From Bacteroidota bacterium (GTDB lineage Bacteria > Bacteroidota > Bacteroidia > Bacteroidales > F082), in contig JAHJTC010000011.1 of the NCBI GenBank assembly GCA_018830105.1, forward strand, positions 160,180 to 224,179: a stretch of DNA of 64,000 nucleotides, written 5' to 3'. The translations under genes were made by a program, and so were the position numbers. Below the pieces are notes generated by a model. It saw nothing but the letters and a program-made list of their open reading frames with translations, did not search any database and was not told the DNA's origin. Shown here piece after piece: positions 8,633 through 17,373 of the stretch; within the stretch, counting starts at the first letter, position 1, and each line of letters opens with the position of its first letter.

Positions 8633-8986
8633 ATGAATATAGAGGAAATTCGTAATTATTGTTTGAGCAAAGATTTTGTAACCGAAAGTTTGCCTTTTGG
8701 TGATGATGCTTTGGTTTTTAAAGTTGCCGGCAAAATGTTTCTATTGGCTAATCTGGATGGCCCTTTGCGCATTAGTATCAAAGCAAGCCCTGATGAAGTT
8801 ATTGAACGTCAGGAGAAATATTCAGAGGCTATTCCGGCCTATCATATGAATAAACAACATTGGGTTAGTGTTGTAGTGGAGCAAGTTGCGGATTTGAACC
8901 GTCTTCGAAATTGGATTGATCGGTCGTATGAACTTGTTTTGCTGTCTTTGCCAAAAAAACAGCAACAAGCTTTAAAGGGAATCTAA
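8633..8986 (+). CDS. MmcQ/YjbR family protein
   Basis: This 117-residue protein matches the MmcQ/YjbR (double-wing DNA-binding fold, DUF419) family: an N-terminal helix MNIEEIRNYCLSKDFVTE, the strand segment LPFGDDALVFKVAGKMFLL, a conserved central KASPDEVIERQE and the late motif HMNKQHWVSV. The length is typical of the family. The fold is CyaY-like, and DNA binding has been suggested from structure; the cellular role is unknown. It lies between the metK terminator and the convergent thioredoxin gene (3 bp gap) and is probably a single-gene unit. Confidence 0.85.
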   Translation: MNIEEIRNYCLSKDFVTESLPFGDDALVFKVAGKMFLLANLDGPLRISIKASPDEVIERQEKYSEAIPAYHMNKQHWVSVVVEQVADLNRLRNWIDRSYELVLLSLPKKQQQALKGI

Positions 8987-8989
8987 ATG

Positions 8990-9415
8990 TTATTTAAGCT
9001 GGGCATCAATAGCTTTAGCCAAAGCTGATTTGGTTTTTACACCAACAAAACGCTCCACAGGCTCTCCATTTTTAAATAGTATCAGCGTAGGAATACTTCT
9101 CACATAATACTTCGAAGCTGCTTGTTTATGCTCATCCACATTTAGCTTTCCGATTGTTGCTTTTCCTTCGTATTGATTAGCAAGCTCGCTGATTATTGGA
9201 GCGATCATTTTGCAGGGGCCACACCAGGCAGCCCAAAAATCAACCAATACTATTCCTTTGGCAATCTTGTTTTTGAAATTTGCATCCGTAAGTTGTACTA
9301 ATTTATCACTTTCATTGGCAGGATCATAGTTTTTTACAGCCTGATAACGCCGATAAGTGCTGTAGATAAGGTAGATAGTGACAAGTGCCAGAATAATCCA
9401 AATAGCTGTTGACAT
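8990..9415 (-). CDS. Membrane-anchored thioredoxin
   Basis: The 141-residue protein starts with one hydrophobic segment (about residues 3-20, IWIILALVTIYLIYST) followed by a basic stretch, then a thioredoxin domain with the active site WAAWCGPCKM (CGPC at 65-68) and the cis-proline motif SIPTLILF near 108-115. It should reduce disulphides. The tyrosine/arginine-rich segment after the membrane span suggests the domain may face the cytosol, but topology is uncertain. The canonical CGPC argues for a general reductase rather than a specialised TlpA/ResA factor. Confidence 0.88.
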   Translation of the reverse strand: MSTAIWIILALVTIYLIYSTYRRYQAVKNYDPANESDKLVQLTDANFKNKIAKGIVLVDFWAAWCGPCKMIAPIISELANQYEGKATIGKLNVDEHKQAASKYYVRSIPTLILFKNGEPVERFVGVKTKSALAKAIDAQLK

Positions 9416-9437
9416 AAAAGTTATTTTAATGAGGGTG

Positions 9438-9445
9438 CAAAGTTA
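9438..9445 (-). promoter_or_regulatory. -7 promoter box before thioredoxin
   Basis: Read on the minus strand it is TAACTTTG, matching TAnnTTTG, 23 bp before the start codon. No good -33 TTTG is seen. Confidence 0.45.
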
Positions 9446-9572
9446 ATCATTACTTAGGCTTATCGCCCAGCTAACCCAAATGTTGGAAAAAGAGTTTTTT
9501 TTATTTAATTCGAGGATGAAAGGTCAGATATAATGCCATAAAAGTTTGATGAGGATAGATTTCAAAAACCGG

Positions 9573-10664
9573 CTACAGCCATTTGTTTTTTCTAAACATA
9601 ATAAGCATTCCAATGGCAATACCTATCATTACAGTCCAGGCAATCGGATAGCCATATCGGTATGACAATTCCGGCATAAACTCGAAATTCATGCCATAAA
9701 TACCTGCGATAAAGGTGAGTGGAATAAATATCGTAGCAATAATTGTAAGCACCTGCATCACTTTATTCATTTTATGACTTAAATCAGAAAGGTACATATC
9801 CTTAAGTCCTGCATTGAGTTCGCGGTAGTTTTCGATGGTTTCATAAATCTGTAATACGTGATCCTGCACGTCATTCAGGTATTTTATTTGCTGCACATGA
9901 ATCAGGGGGCATTCAGATTTGATAATTATTCCCAGGGCTTCCCGAAGAGGAAAGACAGCTTTTTTTAGAAAAAGCAATTCTTTTCTGATTTGTTGGATGT
10001 TCTCCAGAATTTGCTCATTCGCTTCAACATACAATGCGTCTTCCATCTTATCCAATTCATTAGCAGTATATTCTATAACATAGAAATAGTGATCGACAAT
10101 TAAGTCAATCAAAGCGTAGAATAAGTAATCTGGACCTTGTGTGCGAAGGCGGCCGGTTGGCACTTCAAGCCTTTGGTAGAGCGAATCAAACAAAGGTAGT
10201 TCGCTTTCGTGGAAAGAAATAAGCAGATTCTTTCTCAGTATAAAACTGATTTGATCTGTTACGATACTTTGATTTTGATCGATACCGAGTGTTTTCATGG
10301 TAAGAAACAGGTAATCATCTGAAATCACTGTTTTTGGACGTTGACCCGTATTGAGGATATCTTCGAGTAGCAATGGATGCAAATCAAATTGTTTTCCAAG
10401 TTTTTCAATCGTTGCCGTATCCTGAAGGCCGGTAATTTTAATCCAGCTGGTTTGTGGTGTATCCAGGTGTTGTATTGTTTCTTTTACCGAGATATTGGTT
10501 TTTTTAGTTAATGTGTTTGTGTCAAACTCAAGCATATCAATGCTGGTTTGTTTGGTTTTTACCTGTCCAATATGCACAAGACTGCCCGGAGGAAGACCAG
10601 CTTTTTGCGATGATCCTGGCTTGCCTAATTTTTTTGCCGTTTTTTTCTTTTTTTTGATTTTCAT
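9573..10664 (-). CDS. corA: Magnesium/cobalt transporter CorA
   Basis: CorA forms a pentameric inner-membrane channel for Mg2+ (also Co2+ or Ni2+). The 363-residue protein has a long cytosolic domain and two C-terminal membrane helices. The first is about residues 300-322 (VLTIIATIFIPLTFIAGIY), ending in the signature GMN at 324-326. An acidic loop (FEFMPEL) follows, then the second helix at about 339-356. The N-terminus is unusually lysine-rich (MKIKKKKKTAKK). No neighbour suggests a special role. Confidence 0.95.
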   Translation of the reverse strand: MKIKKKKKTAKKLGKPGSSQKAGLPPGSLVHIGQVKTKQTSIDMLEFDTNTLTKKTNISVKETIQHLDTPQTSWIKITGLQDTATIEKLGKQFDLHPLLLEDILNTGQRPKTVISDDYLFLTMKTLGIDQNQSIVTDQISFILRKNLLISFHESELPLFDSLYQRLEVPTGRLRTQGPDYLFYALIDLIVDHYFYVIEYTANELDKMEDALYVEANEQILENIQQIRKELLFLKKAVFPLREALGIIIKSECPLIHVQQIKYLNDVQDHVLQIYETIENYRELNAGLKDMYLSDLSHKMNKVMQVLTIIATIFIPLTFIAGIYGMNFEFMPELSYRYGYPIAWTVMIGIAIGMLIMFRKNKWL

Positions 10665-10709
10665 CGGTTCAAACAGTTTTAATGCGACTTATTGAAGCTG
10701 AGTGCGATG

Positions 10710-10717
10710 CAAAGATA
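10710..10717 (-). promoter_or_regulatory. -7 promoter box before corA
   Basis: Minus-strand TATCTTTG matches TAnnTTTG, 46 bp before the corA start; the -33 element is not clear. Confidence 0.45.
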
Positions 10718-10824
10718 TAATTGATTTTGACATGACGACCCGAATCCAGTGCAGGTCTGGCTTATCTTTGGCTACTATAAATTTTCAACTTTATGAAGGA
10801 CTGGTTTTCGATACGCCATAAAGC

Positions 10825-10857
10825 AAAAAAACCGGCCAAAAGTTGACCGGTTTTTTT
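10825..10857 (-). terminator. Terminator after the OmpA/TPR gene
   Basis: AAAAAACCGG and CCGGTTTTTT with inner CAA/TTG pairs form a strong hairpin flanked by A- and T-runs, 21 bp past the stop codon of the gene ending at 10878. Confidence 0.85.
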
Positions 10858-10877
10858 AATCCTATTAATTGATTTTA

Positions 10878-13373
10878 CTACTTGACTATATTCTGGAAAT
10901 CGGGTTCATTGAAATACTTCATGAATTCGCGATCCCATTTTGCAGTGTTCTTATAGTTTTCGTCAATTTGAACTGCTTTCATCAGATTCGTATAAGTCAT
11001 GCTGCTGTCATCGGTGCGAGCACCAATAATTGACATCAGGTAGAATCCTTCTCCTGATTCAGGAGCGCAGGAAAGTGTGTTCTTGGCAGCATTGTATTCT
11101 TTGTTGAGCAGCTGAGCCAATCCCAGGTTGTAATCACAAGTTTCAGCACTCATCAATGAAACTGCTTTAGCATAGTTGCCTTTGTAGATATTTACGATAC
11201 CCATATTGTAGTCAACATCAGCGCCTAAAGCCTTAGCTTTATTCAAATGATTTTCAGCTGTTACAAAATCACGTTCCATTACAGCTACAACAGCCAGGTT
11301 ATTGTGTACCTCACTTGATTTATCTGTCATGCCGGCAGCCTTTTCAAGCAAACGTTTTGCTTCGGCAGTATTACCCATTTGTAGCTCAACTTCTGAAGCA
11401 TTAACAACTGCACGCAAACATTTTGGATGGATATCCATAGCACTGGCGTAAATTGCTTTTTTGGTATTCAAATCTTCAGTAAGTGTTGCTGCATAAAGCA
11501 ACTCGTTAAGTTTGAGTGAAGCGGGTTCTGAGGTAGCCATAGCAGCGATTTCTGCATCTGTATGTTTTGGCTCAAATGTATTTACGTTGATGATTGCGCG
11601 ACGTAAAGGAGGTAAAATATCTTCCTCAATTTCAGGATAAATCAAAATCATATTTCTGATTTCCTGTTCGCGCTGATCAGCACTTGATGAGCGAACAACA
11701 TTAAGAATGGCGTTTTTGTCTCTAATTGATGAGGACTCAACAGCATTCATAAAACCATTCCAGTCAGGGCCATTGGCTGTTTCAACAAAAGTGATGTCAT
11801 CAGCATTTGCAAAAGAGACAGCGTCTTTATTTTTCTTAGCAAGTTTGTTCAACTCTTTTTTAACAAAGTTGATAGCCGTATTGGCACGTCTTCCGGATAA
11901 TCCCTGGTTAAAGGTTTCTTCACCTTCTGGTGATGCCCAACCGTCGATGGTAATATCTTTCACGTCCCATCCTTTTAGAATGTCAGTGGTCATGCCGGCA
12001 AGTGCGTCTTTGCTTTCCTGTTTTTTGTTCATTGGAAGATTCCAATTCAGTCGGGCAAGGTTAACTTTGAAATAGATGTCTGCGTTTTGGGTAACGATGG
12101 TTACTTTTTCGTAGCCATGCGCCATTACACTATTGCTCAGGTTATCTTCAATACGTTTTGAAGTGTAGATTACACCATCAGCTAATTTACGTTCGTCAAC
12201 CATTTCATAACCTACATTTTCCATCACTTGCTCACGTGTCGGATAAATGGCAGTTTTGTAGTTATAGATTAAAGGAGCAACAACGAGTTCGCTCACTTTC
12301 ATATCAGGATTGTAAGGAATTTTTTCGGTATAGGTAAACGATCCGCCGTTTTGATAACTGATCAGTGTTCCGTCACCGCTAACCGATTCACCTTTAAAGT
12401 TGATAGGTTCAAAAGCTGTTGCACCGCCTTCATAAACCAGAACCGGTGTAAAGTTCATGACAGCTTTTTTGTTGAAATATTTTGGAGGGAAGTTGCCCTT
12501 GATGGTAACATTAACGCTATCACCTTGCTCTTCCAATACTTCCGGGATAACCTGAAGTTCAACTTTCCCAAAATCTTTGGCCATACCTTTAAGGCTGGAG
12601 CCTCCAAATTTGAAACGAGCTCCAAGGTTAAAATGAGAGTAAACATCATTTTTTACTTCCATTGCGCCTCTGATTACTCCATCAGCATGGTCAGTTGACA
12701 TCCAATTATAGGTGTACTCACCAAAGATGTCCCATTTGTCAGTAAGGTTAAAATTAACATCAAAACCAACAGGAACTGTAAGGTCAACATTTCTTTCACT
12801 AATTCCATTTCCTGTGCCACCTGATTTGATGCCTTCGTAACCATTACGCACTAACTCAGCGTCAGTAGTCATGTCATAAGTTACAGATTTCCATTGTGCC
12901 TGTCCAACACCAAGGTGAATTCCGAAGTTAACGAGCCGGTCATTGTATCCGGCAAAAAGATTTGATAAGTTAATGCCGAGGTTCAGGTTGCCTCCAAAAT
13001 AATCATTATTGAAGTACATATCCCTGCCAAACTGACCATTTGGAACTGAATTTGTGATAACATCTTCTTTTTCGCCATCAAAAAAGCCTCTTTCAATTTT
13101 TCCGTAGACGCTAAATATTGGCGACAATTGACGACCAAAGCCTAAAGCGCCATTGATGTTGGTTTGTGAGAAATCTGGTGCAAAACCAAATTTACTTAGG
13201 TCAGCATGAGACCATGAGGGGCCAATTCCGGCAGTAATATACCAGTAGGGAGAAAAAGATGAATTGTTGTTTTCATTTTTGTTTTCTCCGGTGTCCTGAC
13301 CAAAGAAAGTTAATGGAACGATTGCCAGAAGCGCAATCAGCACCATTTTGAATTGTAAAAAACGGTTTTTCAT
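10878..13373 (-). CDS. Outer-membrane protein: beta-barrel, OmpA-like domain and TPR repeats
   Basis: I choose the ATG at 13373 because it gives a clean signal peptide (MKNRFLQFKMVLIALLAIVPLTFFGQ); a start 66 bp upstream would bury it. The mature part begins with a barrel-like region (about residues 35-265: alternating aromatic segments such as SPYWYITAGIGPSW and HFNLGARFKFGG). A middle beta-rich region follows. Next comes an OmpA-type peptidoglycan-binding segment (ITIDGWASPEGEETFN, then LSGRRANTAINFV). The last 200 residues are TPR repeats. This combination is common among abundant Bacteroidota porin-like envelope proteins. It probably anchors the outer membrane to peptidoglycan; the TPRs suggest protein partners. 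It has its own promoter and terminator. Confidence 0.8.
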   Translation of the reverse strand: MKNRFLQFKMVLIALLAIVPLTFFGQDTGENKNENNNSSFSPYWYITAGIGPSWSHADLSKFGFAPDFSQTNINGALGFGRQLSPIFSVYGKIERGFFDGEKEDVITNSVPNGQFGRDMYFNNDYFGGNLNLGINLSNLFAGYNDRLVNFGIHLGVGQAQWKSVTYDMTTDAELVRNGYEGIKSGGTGNGISERNVDLTVPVGFDVNFNLTDKWDIFGEYTYNWMSTDHADGVIRGAMEVKNDVYSHFNLGARFKFGGSSLKGMAKDFGKVELQVIPEVLEEQGDSVNVTIKGNFPPKYFNKKAVMNFTPVLVYEGGATAFEPINFKGESVSGDGTLISYQNGGSFTYTEKIPYNPDMKVSELVVAPLIYNYKTAIYPTREQVMENVGYEMVDERKLADGVIYTSKRIEDNLSNSVMAHGYEKVTIVTQNADIYFKVNLARLNWNLPMNKKQESKDALAGMTTDILKGWDVKDITIDGWASPEGEETFNQGLSGRRANTAINFVKKELNKLAKKNKDAVSFANADDITFVETANGPDWNGFMNAVESSSIRDKNAILNVVRSSSADQREQEIRNMILIYPEIEEDILPPLRRAIINVNTFEPKHTDAEIAAMATSEPASLKLNELLYAATLTEDLNTKKAIYASAMDIHPKCLRAVVNASEVELQMGNTAEAKRLLEKAAGMTDKSSEVHNNLAVVAVMERDFVTAENHLNKAKALGADVDYNMGIVNIYKGNYAKAVSLMSAETCDYNLGLAQLLNKEYNAAKNTLSCAPESGEGFYLMSIIGARTDDSSMTYTNLMKAVQIDENYKNTAKWDREFMKYFNEPDFQNIVK

Positions 13374-13484
13374 AACGCAAATTTTTAAGTAATTAATCAA
13401 TTTAATAGGATTGTCTTTTATTATGCAATTAACGTGCAAGTTACGATTTTTATTTAACTGTTGGTTAGTTTTTTAAACTGAATG

Positions 13485-13514
13485 CAAAAGTAATAAATTC
13501 TAGCCTGTTTGCAA
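13485..13514 (-). promoter_or_regulatory. Promoter of the OmpA/TPR gene
   Basis: On the minus strand, TTG (13512-13514) is followed after 19 nt by TACTTTTG (13485-13492). The leader to the start codon is about 105 nt. Confidence 0.65.
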
Positions 13515-13566
13515 CGCGTACACACAAAAATTAGCAATTATTTATTTTGTACGCAAAAAAAAGTGT

Positions 13567-14103
13567 TTAGTTACGTTTTAAATGCCATTGAGTGAAAAAA
13601 TGCCACAAAACAATACCTGTACAAACAGATACATTCAGCGAATGTTTTGTGCCACCCTGCGGAATTTCAACAGCAAAATCGCATAGTTCAATGGCTACAT
13701 CACTTACCCCATTTACTTCATTACCAAGTATTAACGCGATTTTTTCGTTGTTGTATTGCATATCGCCAAGCAAAACACTACTGTCGGTTTGTTCTACAGC
13801 ATAAAGCACATATCCATCTTTTTTAAGCTTTTGCAGGGCATCGGATACACTTTCGAAATATTCCCAGTTTACGCTATCAGTAGCACCTAAAGCTGTTTTG
13901 TGAATTTCACGGTGAGGAGGACAAGCGGTAATGCCGCATAAATAAATGGCAGAAACGCGAAAAGCATCTGCAGTGCGAAAGGCTGATCCAATATTATGTA
14001 AAGATCTGATGTCGTCCAAAACCAAAATCACAGGCATTTTTTCCACTTGCCTGAAGGCTGTCGTGCTTATCCTTCCCAATTCGTCTAAACTTAACTTTTT
14101 CAC
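13567..14103 (-). CDS. TrmH/SpoU family RNA methyltransferase
   Basis: SpoU-type enzymes transfer methyl from SAM to ribose 2'-O of tRNA or rRNA through a knotted fold. Motif 1 is DDIRSLHNIGSAFRTADAF (about residues 31-49), motif 2 is IALILGNEVNGVS (about 125-137), motif 3 is VEIPQGGTKHSLNVSVCTGIVLW (about 147-169). I place the start at GTG 14103, giving KKLSLDELGR as N-terminus like relatives in the phylum. A TTG start at 14118 would overlap the predicted -7 promoter box at 14116-14123. The result is 178 residues and an almost leaderless mRNA. It is divergent from mutS. The RNA target is not predictable. Confidence 0.88.
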   Translation of the reverse strand: MKKLSLDELGRISTTAFRQVEKMPVILVLDDIRSLHNIGSAFRTADAFRVSAIYLCGITACPPHREIHKTALGATDSVNWEYFESVSDALQKLKKDGYVLYAVEQTDSSVLLGDMQYNNEKIALILGNEVNGVSDVAIELCDFAVEIPQGGTKHSLNVSVCTGIVLWHFFTQWHLKRN

Positions 14104-14115
14104 TTGTTTTTGATA

Positions 14116-14123
14116 CAAAAGTA
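14116..14123 (-). promoter_or_regulatory. -7 promoter box of the TrmH-family gene
   Basis: Minus-strand TACTTTTG matches TAnnTTTG, ending 12 bp before the chosen GTG start, which implies a very short leader. Confidence 0.5.
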
Positions 14124-14231
14124 GGCATTTTCATAGCTGAATCGGAGAGATAATGTCCGGTAATTACAATTATATTGGACTTAAGCCTTACAAAAAAATG
14201 GCGATTTGCTTCAAGATTTGCTAACGTATTC

Positions 14232-14239
14232 TATCTTTG
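14232..14239 (+). promoter_or_regulatory. -7 promoter box of mutS
   Basis: TATCTTTG matches TAnnTTTG; a TTTG lies 23 bp upstream (14205-14208). It places transcription start near 14246, supporting the ATG at 14271 over a TTG at 14175. Confidence 0.6.
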
Positions 14240-14270
14240 TCAACTCCTAACAGTGCCTAATTTGAAATTC

Positions 14271-16889
14271 ATGACCAAGGAGACTAAAAGTCCGGTTGAA
14301 ACGCCACTGATGAAGCAATATAATGCAATAAAGGCCAAGTATCCTGATGCTTTATTGCTTTTCAGGGTTGGTGATTTTTATGAAACCTTTGGTGAGGACG
14401 CCATAAAAGCGGCCGAAATTCTTGGTATTGTGCTTACACGACGGGCCAATGGAGCAGCTAGCTACGTTGAACTGGCGGGTTTTCCACACCATTCATTGGA
14501 TACTTATTTACCCAAACTCGTTAAAGCCGGCCAAAAGGTTGCTATCTGTGATCAGCTGGAAGATCCAAAACTGACAAAAAAAATTGTGAAGCGTGGTGTC
14601 ACTGAATTGGTAACTCCCGGCGTTTCTTACAACGATAATGTACTTGAGCAAAAAGAGAATAATTTTTTAGCAGCAATTCACCACGATAAGGCTTCCACAG
14701 GTGTTGCTTTTCTGGATATTTCGACCGGAGAGTTTTTTCTTGCCCAGGGCAATGAGGAATATGTTGATAAACTGTTGCAGAGCTTCAATCCCAGCGAAGT
14801 TGTTCTTCAGCGCAACAAGCGTAAATCGTTTATCGAAACCTATAGCGATCGTTTTTACCTGAGTGTTTTCGATGACTGGGTTTTTACTGCTGACTTTGCT
14901 CAGGATGTATTGACCAGACATTTTAAAACTATTTCGTTGAAAGGGTTTGGTGTTGAGGGATTTACAGAGGGAATCATCGCGGCAGGAGCGGCGCTGCATT
15001 ACCTGCTCGAAACGCATCATGATAAAATAGAACATGTTTCTAATTTGTCGCGCATAGATCAAAGTCAGTATGTATGGCTCGACAAATTTACTTTGCGTAA
15101 CCTCGAAATGATCGCTCCATTGCATCCTGATGCTAAAACTTTGCTGGATATTCTTGACCGAACCGTTTCTCCTATGGGAAGTCGGCTGATGCGCAGATGG
15201 ATTGTGCTGCCGTTAAAAGATAAAAACCAGATCAATAACCGCTACGATATTGTAGATTTTTTTATGAGCCATCAGGAGCTTACCCGAAAGTTATCCGAGG
15301 CGATTCGACTGTGCGGCGATCTGGAGCGCCTCATCTCAAAAGTTTCGTTAAATCGGGTGAATCCACGTGAATTGCAGCAGGTAGCGAAAGCCTTGCAACA
15401 GGTTGCCATTATTAAAGAAAACTGCGAGCATACAGAAAACGAGGCTTTGATAAAGATCGCTGAACAGCTGAACCCCTGCCAAACAATGGCCGGGCGTATT
15501 CTGAAGGAGTTGACTACAGAACCTCCTGCATTGCTATCAAAAGGAAATATTATTGGATCAGGCGTTTCTGATAAACTCGATGAGCTTCGCGGATTATCAC
15601 GCTCTGGCAAAGATTTCTTGCAGCAACTTCAAAAGCGTGAGATAGAAAATACCGGTATTTCCAGCCTTAAAGTGGGCTATAACAATGTGTTTGGCTACTT
15701 TCTGGAGGTTACTAATGTGCATAAAAATAAAGTACCAACAGATTGGATAAGAAAGCAAACATTGACAGGATCAGAGCGTTACATTACTGAGGAGCTTAAA
15801 GAGTATGAGCAAAAAATTCTGGGAGCAGAAGATCAGATTCAACAAATAGAGTTACAATTATACCAGCAATTGGTAGTAGCCACTGCAGAATTCGTTGCAC
15901 CAGTGCAGCTAAATGCCGGTTTGCTGGCCAGGCTTGATTGCTTGATCAGTTTTGCTGTAACCGCTAAAAAACATACCTATATTAGACCAGTGCTTAATGA
16001 TGGATATGCTATTGATATTAAAGCTGGTCGACATCCTGTTATAGAGCAGCAATTGCCACCTGGTGAATCTTATATTGCCAATGATGTTTATCTTGATCAT
16101 AAAAGTCAGCAGGTGATGATGATAACAGGGCCTAATATGTCCGGTAAGTCGGCTTTGCTGCGCCAAACAGCCCTGATTGTATTGATGGCGCAAATGGGAA
16201 GTTTTGTGCCTGTTCAGCAAGCGAATATTGGGCTGATTGATAAGGTTTTTACCCGCGTTGGCGCCAGCGACAATATTTCTTCGGGCGAATCAACCTTTAT
16301 GGTTGAAATGAATGAAACAGCAAGTATTTTGAACAATATTTCGGGTCGCAGTCTCGTCCTGCTTGATGAAATAGGCCGGGGCACAAGTACTTACGATGGG
16401 ATAAGTATTGCCTGGGCGATTACAGAGTTTTTGCACGATCACCCATCATACCGTTCCAAAGTGATGTTTGCCACCCATTATCACGAATTAAACGAAATGG
16501 CCGCCTCATTTTCACGCATTCGTAATTATCATGTTTCTGTGAAAGAAATGGGAAACAAAATGATTTTTTTACGAAAACTCAGAAAAGGAGGTAGTGCGCA
16601 TAGTTTTGGTATTCATGTGGCTGCAATGGCGGGTATGCCCAGAAAAGTGATTGACAGGGCAAACAAACTGCTGCTCATGCTTGAGCAATCCCATGCAGCT
16701 GCGGCACTTGAGAAACCTGTTGCAAAACGATCTGCTGTTGATGATATGCAGCTCAGTTTTATACAACTTGACGATCCGCTGTTGCTACAGATTAAAGATG
16801 ACATCTTAAATACAAATATCGACACCCTAACGCCTGTGGAGGCGCTGCTTAAATTGCATGAAATCAAAAAACTGCTTGGTAAAGGATAG
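14271..16889 (+). CDS. mutS: DNA mismatch repair protein MutS
   Basis: MutS recognises mismatches and small loops and starts repair with MutL. From the ATG at 14271 the protein has 872 residues, close to the family's 850-870. The mismatch-reading motif is at 36-38 (GDFYETF). The connector, lever and clamp domains follow. The ATPase domain has Walker A GPNMSGKS at about 620-627, Walker B LVLLDEIGRGTSTYDG near 697-712 and the switch FATHYHEL. The C-terminal segment ends with the short helical dimerisation part. The residue after GKS is alanine rather than threonine, a variant I remember from other Bacteroidota MutS. It stands alone, divergent from the trmH-like gene. Confidence 0.97.
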   Translation: MTKETKSPVETPLMKQYNAIKAKYPDALLLFRVGDFYETFGEDAIKAAEILGIVLTRRANGAASYVELAGFPHHSLDTYLPKLVKAGQKVAICDQLEDPKLTKKIVKRGVTELVTPGVSYNDNVLEQKENNFLAAIHHDKASTGVAFLDISTGEFFLAQGNEEYVDKLLQSFNPSEVVLQRNKRKSFIETYSDRFYLSVFDDWVFTADFAQDVLTRHFKTISLKGFGVEGFTEGIIAAGAALHYLLETHHDKIEHVSNLSRIDQSQYVWLDKFTLRNLEMIAPLHPDAKTLLDILDRTVSPMGSRLMRRWIVLPLKDKNQINNRYDIVDFFMSHQELTRKLSEAIRLCGDLERLISKVSLNRVNPRELQQVAKALQQVAIIKENCEHTENEALIKIAEQLNPCQTMAGRILKELTTEPPALLSKGNIIGSGVSDKLDELRGLSRSGKDFLQQLQKREIENTGISSLKVGYNNVFGYFLEVTNVHKNKVPTDWIRKQTLTGSERYITEELKEYEQKILGAEDQIQQIELQLYQQLVVATAEFVAPVQLNAGLLARLDCLISFAVTAKKHTYIRPVLNDGYAIDIKAGRHPVIEQQLPPGESYIANDVYLDHKSQQVMMITGPNMSGKSALLRQTALIVLMAQMGSFVPVQQANIGLIDKVFTRVGASDNISSGESTFMVEMNETASILNNISGRSLVLLDEIGRGTSTYDGISIAWAITEFLHDHPSYRSKVMFATHYHELNEMAASFSRIRNYHVSVKEMGNKMIFLRKLRKGGSAHSFGIHVAAMAGMPRKVIDRANKLLLMLEQSHAAAALEKPVAKRSAVDDMQLSFIQLDDPLLLQIKDDILNTNIDTLTPVEALLKLHEIKKLLGKG

Positions 16890-16937
16890 GTTCAGATGGT
16901 AGAATGTGTCTATGGATAAAAAAAAATCAAAAAAAAA

Positions 16938-16970
16938 TTTGTGCAGATGATGAAAACTTCTGTACATTTG
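16938..16970 (+). promoter_or_regulatory. Promoter of tRNA-Gly
   Basis: TTTG (16938-16941), a 21-nt spacer and TACATTTG (16963-16970) match the Bacteroidota sigma consensus exactly. It lies 18 bp before the tRNA. Confidence 0.8.
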
Positions 16971-16988
16971 CAACTCCAAAAACGAAAT

Positions 16989-17061
<73 letters not shown>

Positions 17062-17067
17062 CTGAGT

Positions 17068-17096
17068 AAAATCCCGATAAAATCGGGATTTTTTTT
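17068..17096 (+). terminator. Terminator after tRNA-Gly
   Basis: AAATCCCGAT and ATCGGGATTT make a 10-bp stem with an AAA loop and a run of T, immediately after the tRNA. Confidence 0.85.
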
Positions 17097-17120
17097 GAAA
17101 AAAAGTGTTCGTCAGAAGCT

Positions 17121-17205
17121 GCCCGAGTGGTGGAATTGGTAGACACGAAGGACTTAAAATCCTTTGGCCATTGCGGCCGTGCCGGTTCGAGTCCGGCCTC
17201 GGGTA
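17121..17205 (+). tRNA. tRNA-Leu (TAA anticodon)
   Basis: An 85-nt class II tRNA. Acceptor arms GCCCGAG and CTCGGGT pair, with discriminator A. The anticodon stem AAGGA/TCCTT holds loop CTTAAAA with TAA at 17155-17157. The long variable arm (TTGGCCATTGCGGCCGTG region) is typical of leucine tRNA. The T-arm has GGTTCGAGTCC. CCA is not encoded. No separate promoter is obvious; it may depend on read-through of the tRNA-Gly terminator or a weak start. Confidence 0.96.
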
Positions 17206-17214
17206 CTTTTTATT

Positions 17215-17251
17215 AAAAAGCTAATAGTCAATTGATTGTTGGCTTTTTTTT
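17215..17251 (+). terminator. Terminator after tRNA-Leu
   Basis: AAAAAGC and GCTTTTT arms with inner AA/TT pairing form an A/T-rich hairpin ending in a T-run. Confidence 0.6.
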
Positions 17252-17373
17252 ATTGACGCTTAGCATGATTATCTTTTATCAATTAACAATTTACAGAGTT
17301 CTAAAAACTTGATTTAAAGTATTTTGTTGATAGCGCAAAAAAGATGTAAATTGTAGGCTTAAAAATTATTGAC

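Noticed and set aside
16128..16151. MutS Walker A has GKSA in place of GKST.
   Set aside because: I remember the same GKSALLRQ form from other Bacteroidota MutS, and all other motifs are intact, so it is a lineage variant and not a sign of decay.
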